From the IMG/VR virus record IMGVR_UViG_3300028844_006574, positions 1-64,000 of that record: DNA of 64,000 nt. One strand, 5' to 3'. A program made the position numbers and the translations under genes. The DNA is from a virus. Positions 8,123 to 15,792 of the stretch are shown here, piece by piece. The notes under the pieces are model-generated. The model saw only the letters and a program-made list of their open reading frames with translations, ran no database searches and was not told where the DNA came from. Position 1 is the stretch's first letter. Each line of letters opens with the position of its first letter.

Positions 8123-9001
8123 ATGAGCGCATTCACCACAAGTATGTTTGATTCGATTAAAGAATCATTATCAAAAGCCCCTACATCTGGATTCAAAGAT
8201 GTACTTAAATTCAAACCTGGAACCAGTTGTGAGTTGAGATTATTACCCAATGTAAAAAAACCAGCTGAAACATTTTATCATTACTATACCTACGGTTGGG
8301 AAAGCTTTGCGACCGGACAATATATAAATGTCGTGTCACCACAGACTGTAGGTGAACGATGCCCAGTGAGTGAAGCACGTTACAAAATGAGACAAGGTTC
8401 CGGTGAAGAACAAGAAAAGTCTAGCAAAGTGATGAGACGAGAACAATGGTTAGTAAACACTTATGTTATCAATCATTCAGAAGAGTCTGAAAACAATGAC
8501 TCTGTAAAAATATTACGATACGGTAAACAACTTCACAAGATAATAACAGATGCTATTGAAGGTGAAGATGCTGATCAGTTCGGTGCTCGAGTGTTTGATC
8601 TTTCAGAAAACGGAAGCAGCTTCCGTGTCAGATGTGATAAACAAGGTGATTTTCCTACCTATGTCGCTAGTAAATTCTTAATTCCGGCTGCGGTGCCAGG
8701 TCTTAACGAGAGTGATGTGAGTAAAATATATGATCAAGCCATCACACTCAACGATGTATTTCCAGTAAAATCATATGATGAATTACAAGAAGTTGTGAAT
8801 GAACACTTGTATTGTCAGACTACTACTAGCGTTGTTGTGGATAACGTACTGGAAAGTCCATCAAGTGACCCGGATCTAAATGAGGATATTCCGATGGATT
8901 TTGACGCTCCATCCGCTAAAAAAGAGACTAAAAAAGAGGTCAAGAAAGAAGCTGATATTGATATCCCAGACGATCTATTAGAAGGTCTAGAAGATTTATA
9001 A
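8123..9001 (+). CDS. 32: Single-stranded DNA-binding protein, gp32-like
   Basis: 292 residues (T4: 301). The N-terminus (MSAFTTSMFDSIKESLSK) is the self-association arm. The OB-fold core contains TYGWES, CPVSEARY and KILRYGKQLHKII. After Pro/Ser-rich and Lys-rich stretches it ends in an acidic tail (DIDIPDDLLEGLEDL), the typical gp32 docking site for replication partners. It coats single-stranded DNA and coordinates UvsX, primase and helicase. The T4 zinc site (CPxC plus Cys and His) appears degraded: only one Cys is present at the equivalent CPVSEAR position. It has its own strong promoter, as expected for a highly expressed protein. The stop overlaps the next ATG by one base (TAATG). Confidence 0.9.
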   Translation: MSAFTTSMFDSIKESLSKAPTSGFKDVLKFKPGTSCELRLLPNVKKPAETFYHYYTYGWESFATGQYINVVSPQTVGERCPVSEARYKMRQGSGEEQEKSSKVMRREQWLVNTYVINHSEESENNDSVKILRYGKQLHKIITDAIEGEDADQFGARVFDLSENGSSFRVRCDKQGDFPTYVASKFLIPAAVPGLNESDVSKIYDQAITLNDVFPVKSYDELQEVVNEHLYCQTTTSVVVDNVLESPSSDPDLNEDIPMDFDAPSAKKETKKEVKKEADIDIPDDLLEGLEDL

Positions 9002-9615
9002 TGGCTGAAGAAGTTCAAAAAATACAAGCGGAACAACCTAAACTACATGAACCCCCACCACCTGGTACCGGTTCATCAGTTGATGGTCAGCAATACACAC
9101 CCGCTAGGCAAGATTTGCGACCACAGGACGTGGGTTTGATTGAAAACTTCATTGGTGGTATATACGGAGAAGCTAAGCAAATAGAAAACAACAACATTGG
9201 TGACAATAAATTCACTAAGGCTGTAAAAATGGATGCAGCTAAAGAAATAGTAAATGTTAGAAATATCGCTCGTGGTACGCAACCTCCACCACCGCAACCG
9301 GTACCACAACAACCCCCACCCGTACTGCCAGTTCAACAACCCATGCAACAAGCAATACAAGGTCATGTACCTACAAACACAAGCGATTCACTAATTCTCA
9401 AGCATGAAATTGACCAACTAAAAGACCAAGTAAAAGATATCAAGAGAGTTTATGATGAATTTGTAAAATTGAAGACCGTAAAAGGTAAATGGGTTATTAA
9501 ACATGATTCAAAAACACAAAGCGCACCTACAATCTCAAAAACATGGAACACACTTACTAAATTGTTGAAAAACAAAACAAAATCCATTACAATTGAGTAT
9601 GTAGAAGATGAGTAA
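9001..9615 (+). CDS. Unknown Pro-rich coiled-coil protein between gp32 and the clamp
   Basis: 204 residues. The N-terminus is Pro/Gln-rich, a helical segment follows (DVGLIENFIGGIYGEAKQ), then a second Pro/Gln stretch (near 98-120: PPPPQPVPQQPPP). Next comes a predicted coiled coil (HEIDQLKDQVKDIKRVYDEF) and a basic C-terminus. It starts within the gp32 stop codon and overlaps the clamp gene start by 8 nt, so it is translationally coupled to both. Position and linker architecture suggest a replisome adaptor, but this is inference; no family is recognised. Confidence 0.75.
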   Translation: MAEEVQKIQAEQPKLHEPPPPGTGSSVDGQQYTPARQDLRPQDVGLIENFIGGIYGEAKQIENNNIGDNKFTKAVKMDAAKEIVNVRNIARGTQPPPPQPVPQQPPPVLPVQQPMQQAIQGHVPTNTSDSLILKHEIDQLKDQVKDIKRVYDEFVKLKTVKGKWVIKHDSKTQSAPTISKTWNTLTKLLKNKTKSITIEYVEDE

Positions 9616-10339
9616 CAAATTAAAAATACAAAAAGGTACAAGTTTTACTAACAACTTCCTAAACACTATAGGTAAGGTTGTTGAAGACTGTATCGTAAAC
9701 ATAACACCTAATCAATTGAATTCATTAGGTTCAACATCTGACGGTACATTAATACAATATGTTAGATTTAAAAATGAAAATGAGTTTGAAAAAACATTAA
9801 ACGTCCCGGATGTAAAACGTTTACATAAGATAATCAGTTGTATTAGTTCAGAGAGTTTTGAAATACAAACTGAAGAAAATTGTTTATCCTATAAATCACC
9901 GGAAACCAGGTTCAAATTCTATTTGTTAGATGATGGTATATTGAGCCCACCACCTATAAGTGTTGACAAGATAAAAAGCTTGGAATATGACTCTGAATTC
10001 ACGTTATCACATAGTAAATTACTAGAATTAGTCAAAGGAAGTACATTTTCTAATGAATCTGAAAAACTATACATATATACATCTGAAGGTTATATATATG
10101 GGGAATTAACAGACAGAGAGAAACCTAACATGGATAGTTTTTGTATCAGACTGACAGACGAACCACAAGATAATACATTTCAACCTCTAGCATTCAATTT
10201 CGAAAACATAAGAATCATTAGCAGTACTAGGTGCGAACAAATTAAATTTAGAGTTAACACTCAAATGAGCGTGATCCGAGTTGATATTGCCCTAGAAGAC
10301 TGCTATATAACATATATAGTATCAGCACTAATAAAATAA
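9608..10339 (+). CDS. 45: Probable sliding clamp, gp45-like
   Basis: 243 residues (T4 gp45: 228). The sequence is diverged, but the order of strands fits a two-domain PCNA-like clamp: DGTLIQYVRF, DVKRLHKIISCI, EENCLSYKSPE.RFKFYLLDDG, a DKIKSLEYDSEFTLSHSKLLEL linker-like segment, and a terminal DCYITYIVSALIK strand resembling the gp45 end (ANYVVAL). gp45 tethers polymerase and also activates late transcription with gp33/gp55. Position directly after gp32 and before the primase cluster supports the call; a structure comparison would settle it. Confidence 0.7.
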   Translation: MSNKLKIQKGTSFTNNFLNTIGKVVEDCIVNITPNQLNSLGSTSDGTLIQYVRFKNENEFEKTLNVPDVKRLHKIISCISSESFEIQTEENCLSYKSPETRFKFYLLDDGILSPPPISVDKIKSLEYDSEFTLSHSKLLELVKGSTFSNESEKLYIYTSEGYIYGELTDREKPNMDSFCIRLTDEPQDNTFQPLAFNFENIRIISSTRCEQIKFRVNTQMSVIRVDIALEDCYITYIVSALIK

Positions 10340-10740
10340 TGGTCGCAACAAAAAACAATATATACACCCCTAGTTATTTCATGAAACGTATGAAAGATAA
10401 TGGTTATGGAATTTGGAAAATTTTTGACAAATATGGTCCACATGACAGTAGATATTGGACCATGTTGGTAGACCCGGGTGGTTACTCCGTTTGGGTAACC
10501 TGTTACTTGAATCGAGAAGAGCTGAAAGATGTATGTTTTGAAATAAATGATGGAGGGGTGAGGATACCTAGAAATTTTATAATAAAGACTGCAAGTGTAC
10601 AAACCTTTATAAACAATTTGTTACAGTTTGGTATTGAAAATAGTGAGACCTTTGATTCTTCGCTCATAGACATAAATAAGTACAATGACAGAGGACAAGC
10701 CAACCCCGCCCAAGAGGTCTTACAAGAAAAAACGAGTTAA
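10339..10740 (+). CDS. Unknown 133-residue protein downstream of the clamp
   Basis: The ATG overlaps the clamp stop by one base (TAATG). The N-terminal part is aromatic-rich (YFMKRMKDNGYGIWKIF, RYWTMLVDPGGYSVWVTCYL) and looks like a compact alpha/beta domain; the last 30 residues are polar and probably flexible. It does not resemble T4 RegA or gp62, the genes that accompany gp45 in T4. The overlap with the next gene is long (56 nt), so one of the two starts may be further downstream. Function unknown. Confidence 0.7.
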   Translation: MVATKNNIYTPSYFMKRMKDNGYGIWKIFDKYGPHDSRYWTMLVDPGGYSVWVTCYLNREELKDVCFEINDGGVRIPRNFIIKTASVQTFINNLLQFGIENSETFDSSLIDINKYNDRGQANPAQEVLQEKTS

Positions 10741-11044
10741 GAAACCTCAAGAGCCTACCTTGTCTGAAGAACTAGATCCGTTGTTTGAAGATGCACTGAC
10801 AAAATTTCTCAAGACACACGCTGGTAAAAAAAATAAATCACTAAAAAATATAAAATCATTGGAGCATCTACTCTCGCAATTCCTTAACAGTTTTATATTG
10901 ATAGGGTATGCACAGGACACTAGAGAGTTTGTGAGTTTGGTCAATGCACGTGATGAACAGTCGGCCGACTCCTTGAGCGCTGCTCTAAACAAATTTATAT
11001 TAAACAACGTAAACAACGGACCTAAATACCCACCAATGTTATAA
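10685..11044 (+). CDS. Small unknown protein with a basic N-terminal tail
   Basis: 119 residues. The first 20 are Pro/Lys/Arg-rich (PPKRSYKKKRVKKPQ), suggesting nucleic-acid contact or disorder; the rest is helical (LSEELDPLFEDALTKFLK, LEHLLSQFLNSFILIGYAQ). It overlaps the preceding gene by 56 nt, so a TTG start near 10760, giving only the helical part, is an alternative. No family recognised. It ends shortly before the promoter of the sugar-reductase gene. Confidence 0.6.
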   Translation: MTEDKPTPPKRSYKKKRVKKPQEPTLSEELDPLFEDALTKFLKTHAGKKNKSLKNIKSLEHLLSQFLNSFILIGYAQDTREFVSLVNARDEQSADSLSAALNKFILNNVNNGPKYPPML

Positions 11045-11050
11045 TACTAG

Positions 11051-11079
11051 TTGAAAATCTTCTAGTAGTATAATACTAT
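11051..11079 (+). promoter_or_regulatory. Sigma70-like promoter of the RmlD-like gene
   Basis: TTGAAA (11051-11056), 17-nt spacer, TACTAT (11074-11079), then 5 nt to the ATG at 11085. It has the same near-leaderless geometry as the gp32 promoter. Confidence 0.65.
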
Positions 11080-11084
11080 TACAT

Positions 11085-12038
11085 ATGGGTAAATTTAATA
11101 CAAACGTAGCGGTGTTCGGCACCGGTTTTGTTGGTACCGCATTACAAAAATTAAAGAAATTACATAACGTTGTTACATTTAATAAAAAGGAACATGAATA
11201 TCATGAACCTGATAAACTATTAAAATTATTAAATGATATTCGATGGAAACCGGATATTGTAATCAATGCATGTGGTTACACAGGTAGACCAAACGTAGAT
11301 GCATGTGAAGACGATAAAGCAAAATGCTGGGAACTGAATGTCAACTTACCTGTCACAATGGCTACTATGTGTAAAGCCCTTGATATCCCCTACATACACA
11401 TAAGTAGCGGGTGTATATACACGGGTTATGATAAAGAGTATAATGAACGAGACGAACCTAATTTTGGCCTAGTGTCTGAAGAGAGTAGCTGGTATAGTAA
11501 AACAAAACATGCAGCTGAAATCGCATTGAATAAAACCGATGCTCATATACTACGCATCCGGATGCCGTTTTGTGATCAAAATCATGAAAGAAACTTCCTA
11601 AACAAGGTACTTAAATACGATCAATTGATCGATTTCCCTAATTCCATGACCAGAATCGAAGACCTAGTCGTGTTTATTGACAAATTTATCACAAAAATTA
11701 AAAATGAATACAACACACTACCATGGAACCGATCAGTCAAACCGGGTATATATAATGTATGTAACCCGGGAGCTGTATCCATCAAGAACTGTGTCAAACT
11801 TTTTAAGAAAAACGGTATTGCTAACAGTAACTGGTCGTTTGTTGATATAAAACAGCTCGATTTGAAAGCCAATCGGTCAAACTGTGTGTTGAATTGCCAA
11901 AAAATTAAAAACCTAGACCTGGAACTACCACCTGTTGAAGAAAGTTTAGCTCAAAGTGTACAAAATCTTTGTAAATCACTATTATTCAAAACCGGTTTAC
12001 AAAGCCCTCAAGGTGGTCTCGAATGGCAGATAAAATAA
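11085..12038 (+). CDS. RmlD-like NAD(P)-dependent sugar epimerase/reductase (extended SDR)
   Basis: 317 residues. The Rossmann nucleotide-binding motif GTGFVG is at residues 12-17, NACGYTGRPNVDACE corresponds to the RmlD NAxAYTxVDxAE segment, ISSGCIYTG follows, and the catalytic Tyr-x3-Lys is YSKTK near residue 136. The family reduces or epimerises 4-keto-6-deoxy nucleotide sugars (dTDP-rhamnose type). In the phage this would supply an activated sugar to the glycosyltransferases in this window. TFNKKEHEY after the Rossmann motif may contribute cofactor specificity. It has its own promoter, and the next gene overlaps by 16 nt. Confidence 0.85.
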   Translation: MGKFNTNVAVFGTGFVGTALQKLKKLHNVVTFNKKEHEYHEPDKLLKLLNDIRWKPDIVINACGYTGRPNVDACEDDKAKCWELNVNLPVTMATMCKALDIPYIHISSGCIYTGYDKEYNERDEPNFGLVSEESSWYSKTKHAAEIALNKTDAHILRIRMPFCDQNHERNFLNKVLKYDQLIDFPNSMTRIEDLVVFIDKFITKIKNEYNTLPWNRSVKPGIYNVCNPGAVSIKNCVKLFKKNGIANSNWSFVDIKQLDLKANRSNCVLNCQKIKNLDLELPPVEESLAQSVQNLCKSLLFKTGLQSPQGGLEWQIK

Positions 12039-12286
12039 ATATCCAACCTGGTCAATTGTACGCTGTAACAACAGGTACGTACAAAGGATCCAACATGGTT
12101 GTTATAGACAGTGATAAGGAACATGTCAATTTTTTAGATCTACCAGACATGGTACCTAGAAACATACCGTATCTTGATGTACAAGAGGGGATCACAAACC
12201 AAATTATAGAGTTGCTAGAAACACTACCACAAGATATAATGAATACATGTGTAAAACAATATGAAAAAAACATTAGTAATAGATAG
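12023..12286 (+). CDS. Small unknown protein, possible SH3/KOW-like fold
   Basis: 87 residues. The start PGQLYAVTTGTYKGSNMVVIDSD has the alternating strand pattern and conserved-looking Gly of a small beta barrel (KOW/SH3 type), followed by a helix (NQIIELLETLPQDIMNTCVKQ). It overlaps the sugar-reductase gene by 16 nt and the exonuclease gene by 26 nt, a compact arrangement usual in this block. Function unknown; the beta-barrel suggestion is by eye only. Confidence 0.6.
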   Translation: MADKINIQPGQLYAVTTGTYKGSNMVVIDSDKEHVNFLDLPDMVPRNIPYLDVQEGITNQIIELLETLPQDIMNTCVKQYEKNISNR

Positions 12287-13169
12287 TAACAATTTGTTGT
12301 ATAGAATATTCTACATGAACCGCGCCAGGGGTACAGACGTGAATATGTTAAATGTATTTTTGACCTGTGTCAAATCTTATGCCAACTTGACAGGGGGTGT
12401 AGATAATATAATCGCTGTTTGGGACAGTAGATTGTGTAGAGGACAACCAAATTTTAGGCGTGTAGCCAAAGAAGCAGATTATAAAGGTAATAGAGACAAA
12501 ACCGGATTAGAAGAAGCACATGTATTGGATGAGCAGATACAGTCCGCAATTGAATGCTTAGGGGGTTTGAACATGTTTCCGTACCGAATGGAAGCAGATG
12601 ATGTAATAGCTTGGTTAACACACAATGTAACCGATCAAGAATTTACTATTGTCACAGTTGACAAAGACATGTATCAATTGATCAATGAAAATGTTTGTGT
12701 ATATACCCCTATCAAAAAAATGATGGTGAATAAAAACAATTTCGCGCAAGCCGCTGGTGTGAATCAAGATCAATTCTTGCAATACAAAGCGCTTGTAGGT
12801 GACAAATCTGACAACATACCTGGTATACCACGTGTAGGTCATAAAACAGCGCACAAAATACTCAAAACCGGTATAGAACAAACATTAACACCGGAACATC
12901 TAGAGATATACAAGAAAAACATTGAATTGATGGACCTATCATACGGTTACACAGTACATGAAGGAGAAACTGACAGTTATCAAGAACAGTACTCTAAAAT
13001 AACCGAATGTAAAGCAGATAAATCCAAGCTCAAACAAATACTTATACATAATGCAGTGTATAACATAGCAAACAATATAGATAATTGGTTTGAACTATTT
13101 GAATCTGGTGGAAATAATGTTCCAAACGTTGTAAACCTGATTAAATCATTAAATATTTCTAACACATGA
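12261..13169 (+). CDS. rnh: RNase H / 5'-3' exonuclease of the FEN family
   Basis: 302 residues (T4 RNase H: 305). Metal-binding acidic motifs are in family order: VIDSNNLLYR (D8), EADDVIAW (near 113-120), TVDKDMYQL (near 133-141), and the helix-hairpin-helix segment VGDKSDNIPGIPRVGHKTA (near 176-194). It removes RNA primers and adjacent DNA from Okazaki fragments, working with gp32 and the clamp. All catalytic acidic clusters expected for the family appear present. It overlaps the genes on both sides (26 nt and 4 nt). Confidence 0.93.
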   Translation: MKKTLVIDSNNLLYRIFYMNRARGTDVNMLNVFLTCVKSYANLTGGVDNIIAVWDSRLCRGQPNFRRVAKEADYKGNRDKTGLEEAHVLDEQIQSAIECLGGLNMFPYRMEADDVIAWLTHNVTDQEFTIVTVDKDMYQLINENVCVYTPIKKMMVNKNNFAQAAGVNQDQFLQYKALVGDKSDNIPGIPRVGHKTAHKILKTGIEQTLTPEHLEIYKKNIELMDLSYGYTVHEGETDSYQEQYSKITECKADKSKLKQILIHNAVYNIANNIDNWFELFESGGNNVPNVVNLIKSLNISNT

Positions 13170-13363
13170 ACAAAAAAGTACAGTATAATGATAAAGTAGA
13201 ACCTAGAATTATAAATTCACCCTATGATGGTACACCCGTAAAACCTAAGCTGATAACAAAACAGATGAACGGTATGCAAATAACAGAAGCACATTGGTAC
13301 TGCCCCACCACCGGAAAGTTTATAAGAAAAGGCACTGTCGAAATCAAAGAAATAAAAAAATAA
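13166..13363 (+). CDS. Small basic unknown protein
   Basis: 65 residues, Lys-rich, with a strand-rich pattern (AHWYCPTTGKFIRKGTVEIKEIKK). Its ATG overlaps the stop of the exonuclease by four bases (ATGA). It has a single cysteine, so it is not a zinc ribbon. It ends just before the primase promoter. Function unknown. Confidence 0.65.
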   Translation: MNKKVQYNDKVEPRIINSPYDGTPVKPKLITKQMNGMQITEAHWYCPTTGKFIRKGTVEIKEIKK

Positions 13364-13368
13364 CATCA

Positions 13369-13397
13369 TTGAAATGTAATATAAGGTATCTTATAAT
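13369..13397 (+). promoter_or_regulatory. Strong sigma70-like promoter of primase, leaderless architecture
   Basis: TTGAAA (13369-13374), 17-nt spacer, perfect TATAAT (13392-13397), then 6 nt to the ATG at 13404. Box sequence and all spacings are identical to the gene 32 promoter. Confidence 0.8.
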
Positions 13398-13403
13398 ATA
13401 ATC

Positions 13404-14447
13404 ATGGTTATATTACCTGATCAGTATGTTATAGAAAAGTTTTGTCAATATGGTGGTTACCCCAAGTATAACAAACGTGCAAATGCATGGATGGCTGGTT
13501 GTCCTATATGTAGAGAAGGAACTAGTTGGGGTAAAAAACGTAGATTATACTACAAATTAGATAAAAATTATATTTTCTGCTTCAATTGCGGGTGGAAAAG
13601 TAATTCGTTGAATTATATAAAACATGTCACCGGCATGACGTTCAGTGAAATCACCGCCGAATCTGGTGAATACACTACCGATAATGTTATTGAACAATTA
13701 GAACAAGACAAACCAACAAGACATTTAGAAACTCCACCGTTACCGGACGATTCTATCAATTTGTTTGAGCAAAACCAAATTAGATACTGGTTGACCACCG
13801 GAACACCGGCCGAGAAAAAAGTTGTTTCAGACACGGTGTCACTTTTGAAACGTAGAAACCTGTACAACGCTATCAACAAACCAAAAACTTTGTGGCTGAG
13901 CCTGACAGATTACGTACATAAGAATAGAATAACAATACCATTCTACAATACTGACAACAAGATCGTCTTCTATCAAACAAGATCAGTTTACGCAAAGGAT
14001 AACCCTAAATATCTGAGCAAAGCGGGTGGTGGTAAAACCATATTCAATATAAATCAAGTAGACCCAAATTTAAACAGTGTGTTTTTGTTTGAAGGCCCGA
14101 TAGATAGCTGCTTTGTAAAAAATGGTCTGGCTGTTGCAGGTATAACAAATGGGCCCGGTGAAGATCTAACCAATTTACAAACCAAACAACTAGAAGATCT
14201 ACGCCTGTATCAAAAAATATGGGTACTAGACTCTCAATGGTTGGATAAAACTAGTCTAGACAAGACTAGACTGTTAGTGGATCAGGGACATACAGTGTTC
14301 ATTTGGCCGGAAAATTTAGGTAAACAGTACAAAGACTTGAACGACCTGTGCATAGATATAGACAAACCCGGGATCGGTTACAAATTTATAGAAAAAAATA
14401 GTTTCACCGGGTTAAAAGCGAAGCTATTACTCAAAAATATAAATTAG
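13404..14447 (+). CDS. 61: DNA primase, gp61-like
   Basis: 347 residues (T4 gp61: 342). The N-terminal zinc-binding domain has C33, C36, C59 and C62 (CPIC and CFNCGW). The central TOPRIM core contains FLFEGPIDSCFV near residues 225-236, followed by VAGITNGPGE and the acidic KIWVLDSQWLD strand. Primase makes RNA primers for lagging-strand synthesis in complex with the gp41 helicase. It has its own strong promoter. The stop codon overlaps the stop of the convergent gene by four bases (TTAG). Confidence 0.93.
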   Translation: MVILPDQYVIEKFCQYGGYPKYNKRANAWMAGCPICREGTSWGKKRRLYYKLDKNYIFCFNCGWKSNSLNYIKHVTGMTFSEITAESGEYTTDNVIEQLEQDKPTRHLETPPLPDDSINLFEQNQIRYWLTTGTPAEKKVVSDTVSLLKRRNLYNAINKPKTLWLSLTDYVHKNRITIPFYNTDNKIVFYQTRSVYAKDNPKYLSKAGGGKTIFNINQVDPNLNSVFLFEGPIDSCFVKNGLAVAGITNGPGEDLTNLQTKQLEDLRLYQKIWVLDSQWLDKTSLDKTRLLVDQGHTVFIWPENLGKQYKDLNDLCIDIDKPGIGYKFIEKNSFTGLKAKLLLKNIN

Positions 14448-14881
14448 TCGTTTGATATTAAATAGCTTTTTAAACTTTCAGATAAACTTCTAAGATCTTG
14501 TGCGATCCTCCCAATCTTTTTAGTTTCACTACGAGCTATATCATCAAAAATTGTGTCACATGGCGCGTTGTTGATCTGAGAGTTGAGAGATTCACCATCT
14601 AAACCGTTCAAATAATTGATAAAGTCTTCTATTTTAACAACCCAACCTTCGATCTGCCCGGCAAACTGAACATTCTGTTGTTTTTTCAGCTCATCCGCTG
14701 GATTACCTCCACCAACGCTCGGATCTACACCCGCCGGAGCTACATCTGGGCCAGGTTCAACATCCAACATAGCTGGATCTGTTCCCCCATCTAGTTCACC
14801 TGCTGCTGCTTCTGCATCTGAAACAGGCGCTTCATCAGCTTCTTGTAAAATTTTGAAAAATCGCTCAGTAAATGTCTTCAT
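14444..14881 (-). CDS. Acidic unknown protein, possible processed internal head protein
   Basis: 145 residues. The first 15 (MKTFTERFFKILQEA) form an amphipathic helix ending in L-Q-E|A, which fits the T4 prohead-protease consensus ([L/I]-x-E|A). This resembles the removable propeptides of T4 internal proteins. It is followed by an acidic Ala/Gly/Pro-rich linker (about 18-66) and a C-terminal helical domain (GWVVKIEDFINYLNGL, RIAQDLRSLSESLKSYL). A late-promoter box lies 9 nt upstream. The internal-protein idea is inference; no family is recognised. Confidence 0.7.
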   Translation of the reverse strand: MKTFTERFFKILQEADEAPVSDAEAAAGELDGGTDPAMLDVEPGPDVAPAGVDPSVGGGNPADELKKQQNVQFAGQIEGWVVKIEDFINYLNGLDGESLNSQINNAPCDTIFDDIARSETKKIGRIAQDLRSLSESLKSYLISND

Positions 14882-14890
14882 ATTGATAAT

Positions 14891-14898
14891 TATTTATG
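14891..14898 (-). promoter_or_regulatory. Late-promoter-like CATAAATA
   Basis: Minus-strand CATAAATA ends 9 nt before the ATG at 14881. It forms a back-to-back pair with the plus-strand TATAAATA at 14905. Confidence 0.6.
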
Positions 14899-14904
14899 TC
14901 GCGC

Positions 14905-14912
14905 TATAAATA
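14905..14912 (+). promoter_or_regulatory. Late promoter TATAAATA
   Basis: Perfect T4-type late box, 7 nt before the ATG at 14920, back to back with the minus-strand box at 14891. Confidence 0.7.
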
Positions 14913-14919
14913 ATATAAG

Positions 14920-15318
14920 ATGGAACCACAAGAAAAAAATAATCAAGAGCCGGAAGACCTAGTATTTGAAGATTTAGTCAATTATGGTAACGACTATACG
15001 TACGGAGCTACTAGTGCCGGTCGTAATGCAGGTGCAAATAAATTAACAGTGTTAGATTTGTTAAGAATGAATGCAGATGATAACAGTGATGCCCCAAACA
15101 TACTACCGCACCAGATGAGCACATTTGTAGACAATCTAGGTGATATATATATCAAGCTTGTTGAAGTACAGCAGATGGTTTCACAAGCATACAAATCTAG
15201 TATAACAAAAGACACAAAAAAAATTAAAAAAGGTCTGATTAAAATCAATAAAAATTTACAAAATCAAAAAAAATTAATCAAAGACTGTGGTAAATTAATA
15301 GATAAGTTGAGTCATTAA
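14920..15318 (+). CDS. Unknown late protein with C-terminal coiled coil
   Basis: 132 residues. An acidic N-terminus (EPEDLVFEDLVNYGNDYTYG) is followed by LTVLDLLRMNADD and a long Lys-rich predicted coiled coil from about residue 66 to the end (DIYIKLVEVQQMVSQAY, KKIKKGLIKINKNLQNQKKLIKD). It is preceded by a perfect TATAAATA, so it is probably late. Function unknown. Confidence 0.7.
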   Translation: MEPQEKNNQEPEDLVFEDLVNYGNDYTYGATSAGRNAGANKLTVLDLLRMNADDNSDAPNILPHQMSTFVDNLGDIYIKLVEVQQMVSQAYKSSITKDTKKIKKGLIKINKNLQNQKKLIKDCGKLIDKLSH

Positions 15319-15326
15319 TATTTTAT

Positions 15327-15334
15327 CATAAATA
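15327..15334 (+). promoter_or_regulatory. Late promoter CATAAATA
   Basis: The box ends 5 nt before the GTG start at 15340. The constant spacing supports choosing GTG over the out-of-frame ATGs just upstream. Confidence 0.65.
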
Positions 15335-15339
15335 ATGAT

Positions 15340-15792
15340 GTGTTTGAAGTATTTAAATCATTATTAATTGTAACAACCATTTCTGCTGGTATAGCTGGTG
15401 TAGGTTATACCACGCTCGGAGCTGATTTTATAGGTATATTTGTAATATCTATAGTGATACAACTTGCATTAGGTTGGTTTGTAAGATCATACAATGAATC
15501 ATCAGAACGTAGATTACTACTTGAACAACAATCAAAACTAATCACACAAATAGACCAAGAAGCTAATGAAGCCCCATGCGCATACTGCGGAACAGTTAAC
15601 TTAATACCAATCCTCCCCGGATCAAATAATGACTTTGATTGTATAGAGTGCGAAAAACCGAACAGTGTGTATGTAAACATAACTGTAGCTCAAAAAACAG
15701 TACCAATAGACGCGCAACCATACGAAATAACAAATTTTAACGAGAATTTACAATCTGCGAAAGATAAAGTATTATCTAATGAGCCATCTTGA
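15340..15792 (+). CDS. Membrane-anchored zinc-ribbon protein, unknown function
   Basis: 150 residues from a GTG start. Two hydrophobic segments (about residues 7-25, LLIVTTISAGIAGVGY, and 29-47, FIGIFVISIVIQLALGWFV) form a probable helical hairpin. A charged region (SSERRLLLEQQSKL) and a four-cysteine ribbon (CAYC near 84-87; CIEC near 104-107) follow. The first segment could instead act as a signal anchor. This architecture could place a small zinc domain on the inner face of the host membrane. A role in superinfection immunity or lysis timing is speculation. It overlaps the next gene by 14 nt. Confidence 0.7.
   Translation: MFEVFKSLLIVTTISAGIAGVGYTTLGADFIGIFVISIVIQLALGWFVRSYNESSERRLLLEQQSKLITQIDQEANEAPCAYCGTVNLIPILPGSNNDFDCIECEKPNSVYVNITVAQKTVPIDAQPYEITNFNENLQSAKDKVLSNEPS

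Noticed and set aside
10339-10740. RegA translational repressor or gp62
   Set aside because: Follows the clamp as in T4, but the aromatic-rich sequence does not resemble either protein.
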